Shown in pieces: positions 1 to 7,105 of a DNA stretch of 64,000 nt. Every line of letters begins with the position of its first letter. Within the stretch, counting starts at the first letter, position 1. Origin of the DNA: Aliivibrio wodanis (lineage in GTDB: Bacteria > Pseudomonadota > Gammaproteobacteria > Enterobacterales > Vibrionaceae); NCBI GenBank assembly GCA_000953695.1, contig LN554846.1, positions 1,550,001-1,614,000 of the forward strand. Reading direction: 5' to 3'. A program made the translations under genes and the position numbers. The notes beneath the pieces were generated by a model. That model was not told the DNA's origin, searched no databases, and saw only the letters and a list, made by a program, of their open reading frames with translations.

Positions 1-2
1 CA

Positions 3-1400
3 AGTAATGAAGTGCAGGGTGTTGCTATATCATCTCAAAACATTCTGACATTTATAGATGATGAGTTCATTTGCTCTAAGATCAAGATGGCACGGCACGA
101 GCTGTTGCCATTTAAAGAACTAGAATGGCAAACTGAAAAATTCAGCACCCAATTGTGGTTGAGTTTAAGCGGGACCCCTTTTTTTGATGAACTTGGTTTG
201 CTATGTGGTTATCGTGGAACTGCAAAAAATATTTCGACGCGAAAAAAACGAATACGAGATATGCAAATTGCACAAAGAGAAGCAGAAAAAGCGAACAAAG
301 CTAAGTCCCAATTTTTAGCAATGATGAGCCATGAGATAAGGACACCGCTAAATGCTATATTAGGAATGATTGATATTTTTCAAGATAGTTATTTATCAAA
401 AGAACAATATCAGTGGCTTGGTCAAATGGAACATTCAGCCCAATTACTATTAACTATAATTAGCGATGTGCTAGATATATCAAGAATAGAAGCAGGAACA
501 TTTACTCTTGATGAACAGTCTATTAATTTGATTGATACAATCAGTAGCTCTGTTGATTATTTCAAGAAGAAAGCCAGTGAGAAAGACATAATCTTTACAG
601 TGACAGTGTCACAAAGTATCCCTCAATATATTTACTCGGACCCAACACGCCTAGCACAAATCATCTTCAATTTGGTTGGAAATGCTGTAAAATTTACGGA
701 AAACGGCTCGGTTTGTATAGATATCAACCAGCTCGAGCCTGATGTTATCACTTTTACTGTTTCAGATACTGGTATAGGTATATCTGAGGAAGTTCAAAAG
801 CATTTATTTCAGCCTTTTATTCAAGCAGATAGTTCAATAACTCGCCAATTTGGTGGTACCGGTTTAGGATTATCAATCATAAAACGGCTTACTGAATTAA
901 TGAATGGTTCAATATCTGTTAATAGTAAACAAAATGAAGGAAGTACTTTCACAGTAAGATTACCATTGAAAGGATCGGTCCAACAAAAAGGTACAGAAAA
1001 ACTCTTAACTGACGATCAACTACCAATAGATACTCCGAATTTATGTATTCTTGTTGCTGAAGACAATAAAGCAAATCAAGCTGTTATTCAGTTGCTTTTA
1101 GAAAGGCAAGGACACAAAGTCGTTTTGGTTAACAATGGCAATGAAGCGATTAATGAGTTATCAAACTCAACTAACTTTGATTTAATTCTCATGGATGTAT
1201 CAATGCCGATTAAAGATGGTATCAGTGCAACTAAAGAGATCAGAGCGTTAGGTCTAACGATTCCAATAATTGCAATAACTGCGCATGCTTTAGAAAGTGA
1301 AAAGAAAACGTGTATCGAGGCTGGTATGAATGATTTTATTTCTAAGCCAATTAGATCAAAGCAATTAAAAACAATTTTGCATTCTTTTAATGTTAAATAA
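3..1400 (+). CDS. Hybrid sensor histidine kinase (PAS-HisKA-HATPase-REC), 5' truncated by window edge
   Basis: The frame is open to the left edge, so the N-terminus is missing; residue numbers count from the GTG at 12. Residues 45-75 look like the end of a PAS/PAC sensor domain. HisKA carries the phospho-accepting His at 107 in FLAMMSHEIRTPLN. The ATPase domain has an N box (NLVGNAVKF), G1 (DTGIGI), F box (FQPFIQAD) and G2 (GGTGLGLSI). A C-terminal receiver domain (about 345-460) has the acidic pair in VAEDN, phospho-acceptor Asp at about 395 in LILMDVSMP, and the conserved Lys in FISKPI. The protein should autophosphorylate and pass phosphate to its own receiver, usually followed by an HPt partner, which is not visible here. 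The input signal is unknown. It ends 177 bp before dif. Confidence 0.9.
   Translation, partial: SNEVQGVAISSQNILTFIDDEFICSKIKMARHELLPFKELEWQTEKFSTQLWLSLSGTPFFDELGLLCGYRGTAKNISTRKKRIRDMQIAQREAEKANKAKSQFLAMMSHEIRTPLNAILGMIDIFQDSYLSKEQYQWLGQMEHSAQLLLTIISDVLDISRIEAGTFTLDEQSINLIDTISSSVDYFKKKASEKDIIFTVTVSQSIPQYIYSDPTRLAQIIFNLVGNAVKFTENGSVCIDINQLEPDVITFTVSDTGIGISEEVQKHLFQPFIQADSSITRQFGGTGLGLSIIKRLTELMNGSISVNSKQNEGSTFTVRLPLKGSVQQKGTEKLLTDDQLPIDTPNLCILVAEDNKANQAVIQLLLERQGHKVVLVNNGNEAINELSNSTNFDLILMDVSMPIKDGISATKEIRALGLTIPIIAITAHALESEKKTCIEAGMNDFISKPIRSKQLKTILHSFNVK
600..612. other. matS: matS-like site, perfect match to the E. coli consensus
   Basis: The 13-mer GTGACAGTGTCAC fits GTGACRNYGTCAC, the MatP-binding consensus known from E. 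coli, at every position. It lies inside the hybrid kinase gene, about 1 kb from dif and 3 kb from matP. That MatP binds here is inferred. Confidence 0.7.
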
Positions 1401-1577
1401 ACAGAATATTTAAAGGCTAATAATCAGTAGATAAATACGAAGTATTATTTAGTGATTATTAGCTATTTTATGGTAAATACGATTATGGTTAAATAGCTAG
1501 TGTATGAGAGCTACCAAGTGAAGATAGGGAAGCTTTCGAGCAGTCTAAAGATTAACAATCACTTTATACCAAACACT

Positions 1578-1605
1578 ATTTAACATAATATACATAATGC
1601 GCACT
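1578..1605 (-). other. dif: dif site, XerC/XerD chromosome dimer resolution
   Basis: Read on the minus strand the 28 bp comprise an XerC arm AGTGCGCATTA, a 6-bp centre TGTATA and an XerD arm TTATGTTAAAT. E. coli dif differs from this at only a couple of positions in the XerC arm, and the XerD arm is identical. XerC and XerD, stimulated by FtsK, recombine here to resolve chromosome dimers. matP and matS-like sites nearby agree with a terminus location. On the plus strand the XerD arm is at 1578-1588 and the XerC arm at 1595-1605. Confidence 0.93.
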
Positions 1606-1676
1606 CATACTGTGGGCGCAAAATAGAAATGTCCTCCTATGATTACTATATGAGTCATTTTTTAAGGCCAGATTCG

Positions 1677-2000
1677 ATGTTAATTAGTATGAATGATCTA
1701 GAAATTAATCGTTTCAAAGTTTTACAAGACGTAATTGATAAACGGCTAAAGCAAGTTGATGCTGCTAAGCAATTAAATCTATCGACACGTCAAATACACC
1801 GGCTCTTATACAAACTCTCTCACTTTGGTGTTTCGAGTCTTGCACATGGTAACCGTGGTAAGCCAAGTAATCATCGTTACTCTGACGCATATAAGACTTC
1901 AATTCTTAAATTAGTCAGAGAAAACTATACTGACTTTTCTCCAACGAAAGATAAAATGAAGCCGTTACTATTTCATTTTTATACGTTGGTTCTCTATTGA
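1677..2000 (+). pseudogene. Truncated ISNCY-type transposase, N-terminal HTH part only
   Basis: The stretch encodes the typical start of an ISNCY-family transposase: an N-terminal helix-turn-helix segment (NRFKVLQDVIDKRL, then AAKQLNLSTRQIHRLLYK), followed by GLY/ARG-rich HGNRGKPSNHRYSD and LVRENYTDFSPT. Family members run to about 400 residues with a DDE catalytic core. Here homology stops near 1945 and a stop follows at 2000, so the catalytic domain is lost. The reading frame is open from an ATG at 1629, but ATG 1677 (MLISMNDLEIN) matches the usual family start better. It lies only 72 bp from dif, a known hotspot for insertions. It should be inactive. Confidence 0.75.
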
Positions 2001-2370
2001 ACCATATGTAATTATTATTCTCGGTGCAGTTACTTATTAGACTTTTGGCTCGTGAAGAACGGACTCTATATTTAACGCAGTTATTTCAGCGTATGGCTAA
2101 TAAAATCTGATAGGTATTAATTCACTTTTGAATCGATCTCTCACTTAAGTTAACACTGAGAATAAAAACAATTCATACATCTTCAGTAGATCTATTACTA
2201 ACTACTAATACAGTTATTGTTACAGGATCACAAGTTAAGATGGAGCTTTTGGCGCGTTGTTACAGGTATGGATAGAAATCAAAATATTGATTTTTCTATA
2301 GTATTACTTTCAACTATAAGTTATTTTGTTACTTTACGTTGATTAGATATATTAAAAGGAAACATAGATT
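2001..2370. other. Gene-poor stretch after the transposase remnant
   Basis: No full gene is visible. On the plus strand 2012-2110 encodes a 32-residue fragment without a start codon (it includes LAREERTLYLTQLFQRMANK) that looks protein-like but that I cannot assign. It may be debris of a gene disrupted with the transposase. The last 30 bases hold the ribosome binding site of the next gene (AAAAGGAAAC). Confidence 0.4.
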
Positions 2371-2835
2371 ATGAGTAATTCGAATGAATTTGAATATGTT
2401 GGTTTTTGGTCTCGCGTGGGAGCATCTTTACTTGATACTGTAATCATGATGGTAATTATCATTCCGTTAATGTTTTGGTTTTACGGAGATTCGTATTTAT
2501 CCTCTAGTGATTCAATTTTAGGGCTTACTGATATTTTGTTAAACTACCTTTTCCCATTCGTAGCTATTCTTATTTTCTGGAAATATAAATCAGCAACACC
2601 GGGTAAAATGGCAATTAAAGCGATTATTGTTGATGCGGACACTGGTGAAAAACCAACAACTAAGCAATATATTATTCGATACCTTGGTTACTTTGTCTCA
2701 TCAATCCCTCTTTTTATTGGTATTATGTGGGTTGGTTGGGATAGTAGAAAACAAGGTTGGCATGACAAAATGGCAAATACAGTTGTTATTCGTCCGCAAG
2801 ATCATGGTGTTGAGCAAGTACAATTTAACAGCTAA
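2371..2835 (+). CDS. RDD family membrane protein
   Basis: A 154-residue integral membrane protein of the RDD family. The family arrangement is visible: an N-terminal Arg in YVGFWSRVGASLLD followed by Asp at the start of TM1 (DTVIMMVIIIPLMFWFY), a second hydrophobic span (YLFPFVAILIFW), the ATPGKMAIKAIIVDADTG linker, a third span (YLGYFVSSIPLFIGIMWV) and the closing WHDKMANTVVI motif. Some RDD proteins have been linked to ion transport, but the role of this one is unknown. AAAAGGAAAC precedes ATG 2371. It is a single-gene unit on the dif side of matP. Confidence 0.88.
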   Translation: MSNSNEFEYVGFWSRVGASLLDTVIMMVIIIPLMFWFYGDSYLSSSDSILGLTDILLNYLFPFVAILIFWKYKSATPGKMAIKAIIVDADTGEKPTTKQYIIRYLGYFVSSIPLFIGIMWVGWDSRKQGWHDKMANTVVIRPQDHGVEQVQFNS

Positions 2836-3079
2836 AGTATTAAGCCCCGCTCTCTATTACTATACCAATATAAAGCTCACCTACCCTAAATACATAAACA
2901 TGAGTCTACGGGATTCGAATGTATCTTCCCAATATGTAAATCAGAAACACTCGCACTATAAATATCATCACTGGTTTCTGTAGTATGAAGTATTTAATTA
3001 CTACGAATGCAATTTGTTACCTTGTAACTAATTAATTTCTAATTTATTATCATAACAAAGTCATTATATAAGAATAAAT

Positions 3080-3628
3080 ATGAATAAAATAACGAGCTTA
3101 GCTATCACCTCTGTTTTAATTCTTTCTGGTTGTTCAAATTATTCAATAACAGAAAAAGAAATGACCGATTATCTTTCTGATGAAATTCATATTGAAAAAT
3201 CTGTTGGGATCCCTGGGGTTTTGTATGCAGAAGTTAATATAGAAAATATTGATGTGAAAATTGGTCGGGTTGATGACCAACGGATTAGTGTCTTTGCTAA
3301 TACTACTGCTGATATTCAAATGATGGATGAACTAAAACAAGGTATGTCACTAACCCTAGAGTTTAGTGCAATACCTAAATATGATAAGGAAACAGGAGAA
3401 ATTTATTTGAAATCTCTACGTTTAGAAAAGTTTGAAGAGAAAAATAAACAATTACCATCAGAGTTAGTCACATTATTAAAGCCCGCAATTTCAGTTATTG
3501 GTTATGCGCTCTCAAGTGAACCTGCCTATAAATTAAATCCACAAAAGATGAAAGAATTTTTCATAAAATCTGCTCAACCTAATCTAGTTATAAAAAACAA
3601 TCAGTTAGTGGTTGAGTTGTTTAATTAA
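3080..3628 (+). CDS. DUF1439 (YceB-like) lipoprotein
   Basis: A 182-residue lipoprotein. The signal peptide ends in a lipobox LSGC, with Cys 18 as the lipidation site. The body (ITEKEMTDYLSDEIHIEKSVG..., with repeated hydrophobic and acidic stretches and an amphipathic C-terminus NLVIKNNQLVVEL) matches the pattern of the DUF1439/YceB family, beta-rich lipoproteins in Gammaproteobacteria of unclear role. The residue after Cys is Ser, which would favour outer-membrane sorting by Lol. It is monocistronic, converging on matP with a 65-bp gap. Confidence 0.75.
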   Translation: MNKITSLAITSVLILSGCSNYSITEKEMTDYLSDEIHIEKSVGIPGVLYAEVNIENIDVKIGRVDDQRISVFANTTADIQMMDELKQGMSLTLEFSAIPKYDKETGEIYLKSLRLEKFEEKNKQLPSELVTLLKPAISVIGYALSSEPAYKLNPQKMKEFFIKSAQPNLVIKNNQLVVELFN

Positions 3629-3639
3629 ATGATAGATTA

Positions 3640-3657
3640 TAAGTTATAGTGCATTAG
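3640..3657 (+). repeat. 18-bp direct repeat, copy 1
   Basis: TAAGTTATAGTGCATTAG occurs here and again at 6635-6652. The two copies bracket matP, lonH and fabA. Both are intergenic; function unknown. Confidence 0.6.
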
Positions 3658-3693
3658 CGTGAACACCGCCTATCCTCTGTATTTTCTGAGCTA

Positions 3694-4140
3694 TTATTTC
3701 AATAGCTCATTTAAATCAGCTTTAAGTGATGATACCGTTTGACTGGCTTTCTCAGTTCTTGATGCTTCACTTAACAAATATTCAATTGTATCTGATAATG
3801 TAGAATCAAGATCCTGTGCTCTAAGAGAAAGTTTCTCCCAAACGCGATAGTCTAAATCAATCGATTTTTTACGAGTATGTTCTTGCTCTGCATTAAAATG
3901 ACGCTTTCTCTTAGCTCTAATTGCCTGCTTAAGTTTATTTTCATAATCAGGATTCATATGTTTTTCGATCCATTCAAGTGACTTTACTGGCTCATGCTCT
4001 AATTTAACAAATTCAGCAATCCATTGTTGTTGTTCACTTGAATCAATATAGCGAGTGATCGATTCCCCCATACGATGCTTATTGAATAAGTACATCCATT
4101 TCCAGCCCGCTTCTAGATTTTCAAGTTGTTGATATTTCAT
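3694..4140 (-). CDS. matP: Macrodomain Ter protein MatP
   Basis: 148 residues, matching E. coli MatP (150) along its length. The opening MKYQQLENLEAGWKWMYL, the HMNP segment, the RAKRKRHFNAEQEHTRKKSIDLD stretch (basic region plus the beta-strand of the ribbon-helix-helix) and the C-terminal coiled-coil tail are all recognisable. MatP dimers bind matS sites and organise the Ter macrodomain, keeping it at midcell through the C-terminal tetramerisation region and ZapB. Divergent from lonH, as in Enterobacteria. A matS-like 13-mer lies 34 bp upstream of its start, suggesting possible autoregulation. Its position 2 kb from dif fits its function. Confidence 0.96.
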   Translation of the reverse strand: MKYQQLENLEAGWKWMYLFNKHRMGESITRYIDSSEQQQWIAEFVKLEHEPVKSLEWIEKHMNPDYENKLKQAIRAKRKRHFNAEQEHTRKKSIDLDYRVWEKLSLRAQDLDSTLSDTIEYLLSEASRTEKASQTVSSLKADLNELLK

Positions 4141-4173
4141 ATATTAGGCTCGTTATGTAAGGAATTAATTAGG

Positions 4174-4186
4174 GTGACAGTGTAAC
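4174..4186. promoter_or_regulatory. matS-like site in the matP-lonH intergenic region
   Basis: GTGACAGTGTAAC matches the matS consensus GTGACRNYGTCAC at 12 of 13 positions (A for C at position 11). It lies 34 bp upstream of the matP start, in the divergent promoter region. Confidence 0.5.
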
Positions 4187-4225
4187 TCTAGTTTATCTAT
4201 TCTTCAATACAATTGCTTTATATTG

Positions 4226-4237
4226 AGAGTTAACTCT
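4226..4237. promoter_or_regulatory. 12-bp perfect palindrome in the matP-lonH intergenic region
   Basis: AGAGTTAACTCT is a perfect palindrome 83 bp upstream of the lonH start and 86 bp upstream of the matP start. It could be an operator; the regulator is unknown. Confidence 0.3.
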
Positions 4238-4319
4238 AAATGCTCACTAAACCCTGAAAAATCAGACGTGTGCCTTTATGTCATGTATAATCAATTTTAT
4301 TTTTCATGAATAAGTAAGC

Positions 4320-5987
4320 ATGCAGTTAGACACACCATTTTTAATCGCGCCTAAATACGATCATATTCAAAATACTTTGAACCAATCTTATTCAATTAAT
4401 GATCAGTCACCTTATTTTTTACAGCCTAGGTTAACTCAAACTTTAGAGCGCTTCTCTCGAATAAATGGTGTTAATATTCTGCAGATCAACGCATTAGATA
4501 ATCATGTTTATCGTAAATATATTGCTAGTTGGTTGATCTTAAATGCTAAAAATCGTGCATCTAATGATGCCGCGGTTCCTGTAATTATTGCAGAAAATGC
4601 TTCAGAAACTGAATTATTTGGTATTTACCATAATAAATCCGATGTACTAGAAACCGGGCTACTGCAGAAAGCTCATGGTGGTTTTTTAGTTATTTCTCCT
4701 AGTATTTTATTTGCTAACCCAAAGTTATGGCCTCGATTAAAAAGTTTGTTACAAGGTCACCCAGTTAATATTGGAGTTAGCGACCCTAAGTCTTCAGCAA
4801 AACAAACACATCAACTAACTGTCGATGTTAAACTTATCATTGTTGCTGACCGAGCTTTATTAGGTGAGCTTGAACAGCTAGAACCAGATTTACTTGCCGG
4901 CATGTCTATGTTTTCTGAGTATGAGTTTGATACTCAAATATCAGATGACACCATCGTTAATTACTTGCAGTTAATTGCATTTATTTCACAGAAAAACAAG
5001 CATTTACCATTAGAATCTGGAGCAGCCCTATTACCACTGCTTAAGTTAGGAGCGCGTGAATGTGAAGATCAAACCCGACTTAATCTATGCTTACTTTGGT
5101 TGAATGCGGTTTTAGCACAAGCTTCTGTCATTTCTGAATCAACAGAGTTTATTAGTGCGGATGATTTCGTTAATTCGATTAATGCAAAATACCTCTCAGA
5201 GTCTTACTTACCATCTCGTGCTCTTGATGATATTTTAGAACAAAACATATTCATTGAAACTGAAGGTGATAAAGTAGGACAAATTAATGGTTTAACTGTT
5301 GTCTCTGTTCCCGGGCACCCTATTTCTTACGGTGAGCCTTCTCGAATTACATGTGTTGTACATGCAGGTGATGGTGAATTATCAGATGTAGAGCGTAAAG
5401 TTGAGCTAGGTGGAGATCTCCATGCTAAAGGTATGCTTATTATGCAAGCGTACATTCTTAGTCAACTAGATACTAATGAGCCATTACCATTTACTGCCTC
5501 TATGGTATTTGAGCAGTCCTACTGTGAGGTTGATGGTGATAGCGCTAGTCTTGCTGAATTATGCGCACTATTAAGCGCCCTTTCTATAACGCCAATAAAA
5601 CAAAACTTAGCCATTACTGGTTCTGTCGATCAGTTTGGTATGATTCAACCAATTGGTGGCGTAAATGAAAAAATAGAAGCTTTTTTTCACCTATGTCAAA
5701 AACGAGGATTAACTGGAGAACAAGGCGTTATAATCCCTGAAACAAATATCATAAACCTTGTTCTTTCAGAGGATGTTATTCAGGCCGTTGAAGATAAAAA
5801 GTTTATTCTTTATCCAGTTAGTCATGTAGAACAAGCTGTTGAATTATTAACAGGCTTACCGTTACAATCTGAAGAACACGAGTCCATTTTCTCTCTAATT
5901 ACTCAACATATTGAAGATGTTGAACACAATCCGACTCAATGCACAGCTATACTTTGTCGAATTAAGAACTGGTTTAACCAGCGCTGA
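4320..5987 (+). CDS. lonH: Lon-like protease LonH (YcbZ)
   Basis: 555 residues; E. coli YcbZ/LonH is about 586. The C-terminal third is a Lon-type protease domain with Ser 408 in EVDGDSASLAEL and Lys 451 in PIGGVNEKIEAFF. Their spacing of 43 residues equals that of the Ser-Lys dyad of Lon. The N-terminal region corresponds to the AAA-like part, but I see no intact Walker A motif, so ATP dependence is doubtful, as known for the YcbZ group. Predicted cytoplasmic. Position between matP and fabA is the conserved gammaproteobacterial order. The stop codon lies inside the putative FadR site of fabA. Confidence 0.9.
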   Translation: MQLDTPFLIAPKYDHIQNTLNQSYSINDQSPYFLQPRLTQTLERFSRINGVNILQINALDNHVYRKYIASWLILNAKNRASNDAAVPVIIAENASETELFGIYHNKSDVLETGLLQKAHGGFLVISPSILFANPKLWPRLKSLLQGHPVNIGVSDPKSSAKQTHQLTVDVKLIIVADRALLGELEQLEPDLLAGMSMFSEYEFDTQISDDTIVNYLQLIAFISQKNKHLPLESGAALLPLLKLGARECEDQTRLNLCLLWLNAVLAQASVISESTEFISADDFVNSINAKYLSESYLPSRALDDILEQNIFIETEGDKVGQINGLTVVSVPGHPISYGEPSRITCVVHAGDGELSDVERKVELGGDLHAKGMLIMQAYILSQLDTNEPLPFTASMVFEQSYCEVDGDSASLAELCALLSALSITPIKQNLAITGSVDQFGMIQPIGGVNEKIEAFFHLCQKRGLTGEQGVIIPETNIINLVLSEDVIQAVEDKKFILYPVSHVEQAVELLTGLPLQSEEHESIFSLITQHIEDVEHNPTQCTAILCRIKNWFNQR

Positions 5988-5998
5988 TCCGACTTGTT
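5982..5998 (+). promoter_or_regulatory. Putative FadR operator upstream of fabA
   Basis: CGCTGATCCGACTTGTT resembles the FadR consensus (AACTGGTCNGACCTGTT type), with the CTGATC-GACTTGTT core like the E. coli fabA activator site. It overlaps the lonH stop codon and ends 54 bp before the fabA start. FadR is known to activate fabA in Gammaproteobacteria; binding here is inferred. Confidence 0.6.
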
Positions 5999-5999
5999 A

Positions 6000-6017
6000 A
6001 GCGTACAAGTGTTCGCT
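6000..6017 (+). promoter_or_regulatory. Putative FabR operator upstream of fabA
   Basis: AGCGTACAAGTGTTCGCT is a near-palindrome (AGCGTACA / TGTTCGCT) closely matching the E. coli FabR (unsaturated fatty-acid repressor) site at fabA. It starts one base after the end of the putative FadR site. Confidence 0.7.
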
Positions 6018-6052
6018 AGAATCACAGCAACTTATTTAGGAGTAATACTTTA

Positions 6053-6571
6053 ATGCAAAATAAACCTAGCTCATACGATCGTGAAGATTTACTAGCATCA
6101 AGCCGTGGTGAATTATTTGGTGCTAACGGCCCACAATTACCAGCACCAAATATGTTAATGATGGATCGTATCCCTCTTATGTCTGAAACTGAAGGTTTAT
6201 TTGGCAAAGGTAAAGTTATTGCTGAACTCGATATTACTCCTGACCTTTGGTTCTTTGATTGTCACTTCCCTGGTGATCCAGTAATGCCTGGTTGTCTTGG
6301 CCTTGATGCTATGTGGCAACTGGTTGGTTTCTTCCTTGGTTGGATTGGCGGCGAAGGTAAAGGTCGTGCTTTAGGTGTAGGTGAAGTTAAATTTACAGGC
6401 CAAGTTCTACCTACTGCTAAAAAAGTAACGTATGAAATTGATTTTAAACGTGTTATCAACCGTAAATTAGTAATGGGCCTAGCTGATGGCCGTGTTCTAG
6501 TTGATGGTAAAGAAATCTACGTTGCTAAAGATCTTAAAGTTGGTCTTTTCCAAGATACATCAAAATTCTAA
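6053..6571 (+). CDS. fabA: 3-hydroxydecanoyl-ACP dehydratase/isomerase FabA
   Basis: 172 residues, the normal family length. It dehydrates 3-hydroxydecanoyl-ACP and isomerises trans-2- to cis-3-decenoyl-ACP, the branch point of unsaturated fatty-acid synthesis. The active-site His 71 ([15 protein letters not shown]) and Asp 85 (CLGLDAMWQ) match E. coli His70 and Asp84. A good ribosome binding site (TTTAGGAGTAAT) precedes ATG 6053. FadR- and FabR-like sites lie upstream and a rho-independent terminator follows, so it is probably transcribed alone. Confidence 0.98.
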   Translation: MQNKPSSYDREDLLASSRGELFGANGPQLPAPNMLMMDRIPLMSETEGLFGKGKVIAELDITPDLWFFDCHFPGDPVMPGCLGLDAMWQLVGFFLGWIGGEGKGRALGVGEVKFTGQVLPTAKKVTYEIDFKRVINRKLVMGLADGRVLVDGKEIYVAKDLKVGLFQDTSKF

Positions 6572-6591
6572 TTAAAGATTTCTATTGATTG

Positions 6592-6623
6592 ATAAAGCTA
6601 GCCTTGTGCTGGCTTTATTTTTA
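6592..6623 (+). terminator. Rho-independent terminator of fabA
   Basis: An 11-bp stem (ATAAAGCTAGC with GCTGGCTTTAT, one G-T pair) is followed by TTTTT, 21 bp after the fabA stop. Confidence 0.8.
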
Positions 6624-6634
6624 CATGAACGGAC

Positions 6635-6652
6635 TAAGTTATAGTGCATTAG
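6635..6652 (+). repeat. 18-bp direct repeat, copy 2
   Basis: Identical TAAGTTATAGTGCATTAG to that at 3640-3657, just after the fabA terminator. Confidence 0.6.
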
Positions 6653-6680
6653 GGTTTGTTCTGGCTCTTTGCGCTAGATA

Positions 6681-6711
6681 AAATTAAAGCCCCATGAAGA
6701 GGCTTTAATTT
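6681..6711 (-). terminator. Hairpin terminator downstream of rmf
   Basis: Perfect 11-bp inverted repeat AAATTAAAGCC / GGCTTTAATTT with a 9-base loop, 21 bp beyond the rmf stop on the minus strand. The second arm ends in a T-rich run. Confidence 0.75.
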
Positions 6712-6731
6712 GAAATTCTATTAAAATTTAG

Positions 6732-6905
6732 TTATTTAAACAAACCGGAATGTTTGTCATCTCTTGCGTCCCGCCAGCCCCCTAGCCAACATGAACGAGC
6801 ATCCATTGCTTGATATGGGCAATTCTCTGATGAACGGCCATTTAAACCTGCTTTGTATCCTTGTGATTGTGCTCGTTCTAAACGGTCACGCTTTTGTCTC
6901 TTCAT
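6732..6905 (-). CDS. rmf: Ribosome modulation factor
   Basis: A 57-residue basic protein starting MKRQKRDRLERAQSQGYKAG and containing the family hallmarks GLNGRS, CPY and RSCWLGGWRDAR. Rmf binds the 30S subunit near the 3' end of 16S rRNA and drives 70S dimerisation into 100S hibernating ribosomes in stationary phase. GAGGACTGAACT precedes the ATG, giving a good ribosome binding site. It lies next to fabA as in E. coli and has its own hairpin terminator. Confidence 0.97.
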   Translation of the reverse strand: MKRQKRDRLERAQSQGYKAGLNGRSSENCPYQAMDARSCWLGGWRDARDDKHSGLFK

Positions 6906-7050
6906 AGTTCAGTCCTCATAGATGGAAGGCATAATGCTTCAATAAATATACTACTTTACTACTTATACCCTTTTATTCCGTTAGGGTTCATCACGAACAT
7001 TTCGTGATGACAATTTAAGAATCGGACAATTTGAGCCATTTTTCAAGTAT

Positions 7051-7088
7051 AAAAAAAGCCCGAAGTCTCAGTTTGTGACTTCGGGCTT
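7051..7088 (-). terminator. Rho-independent terminator of the rlmKL-uup-DUF3466 unit
   Basis: 12-bp perfect stem AAGCCCGAAGTC / GACTTCGGGCTT; on the minus strand it is followed by a run of T. It starts 18 bp after the DUF3466 gene. Confidence 0.9.
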
Positions 7089-7105
7089 AGTCTTACAAAT
7101 TGATA

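Noticed and set aside
2627-2983. Plus-strand open frame of 118 codons overlapping the RDD gene
   Set aside because: It is an out-of-frame shadow of the RDD coding sequence running into the intergenic region; no start signal.
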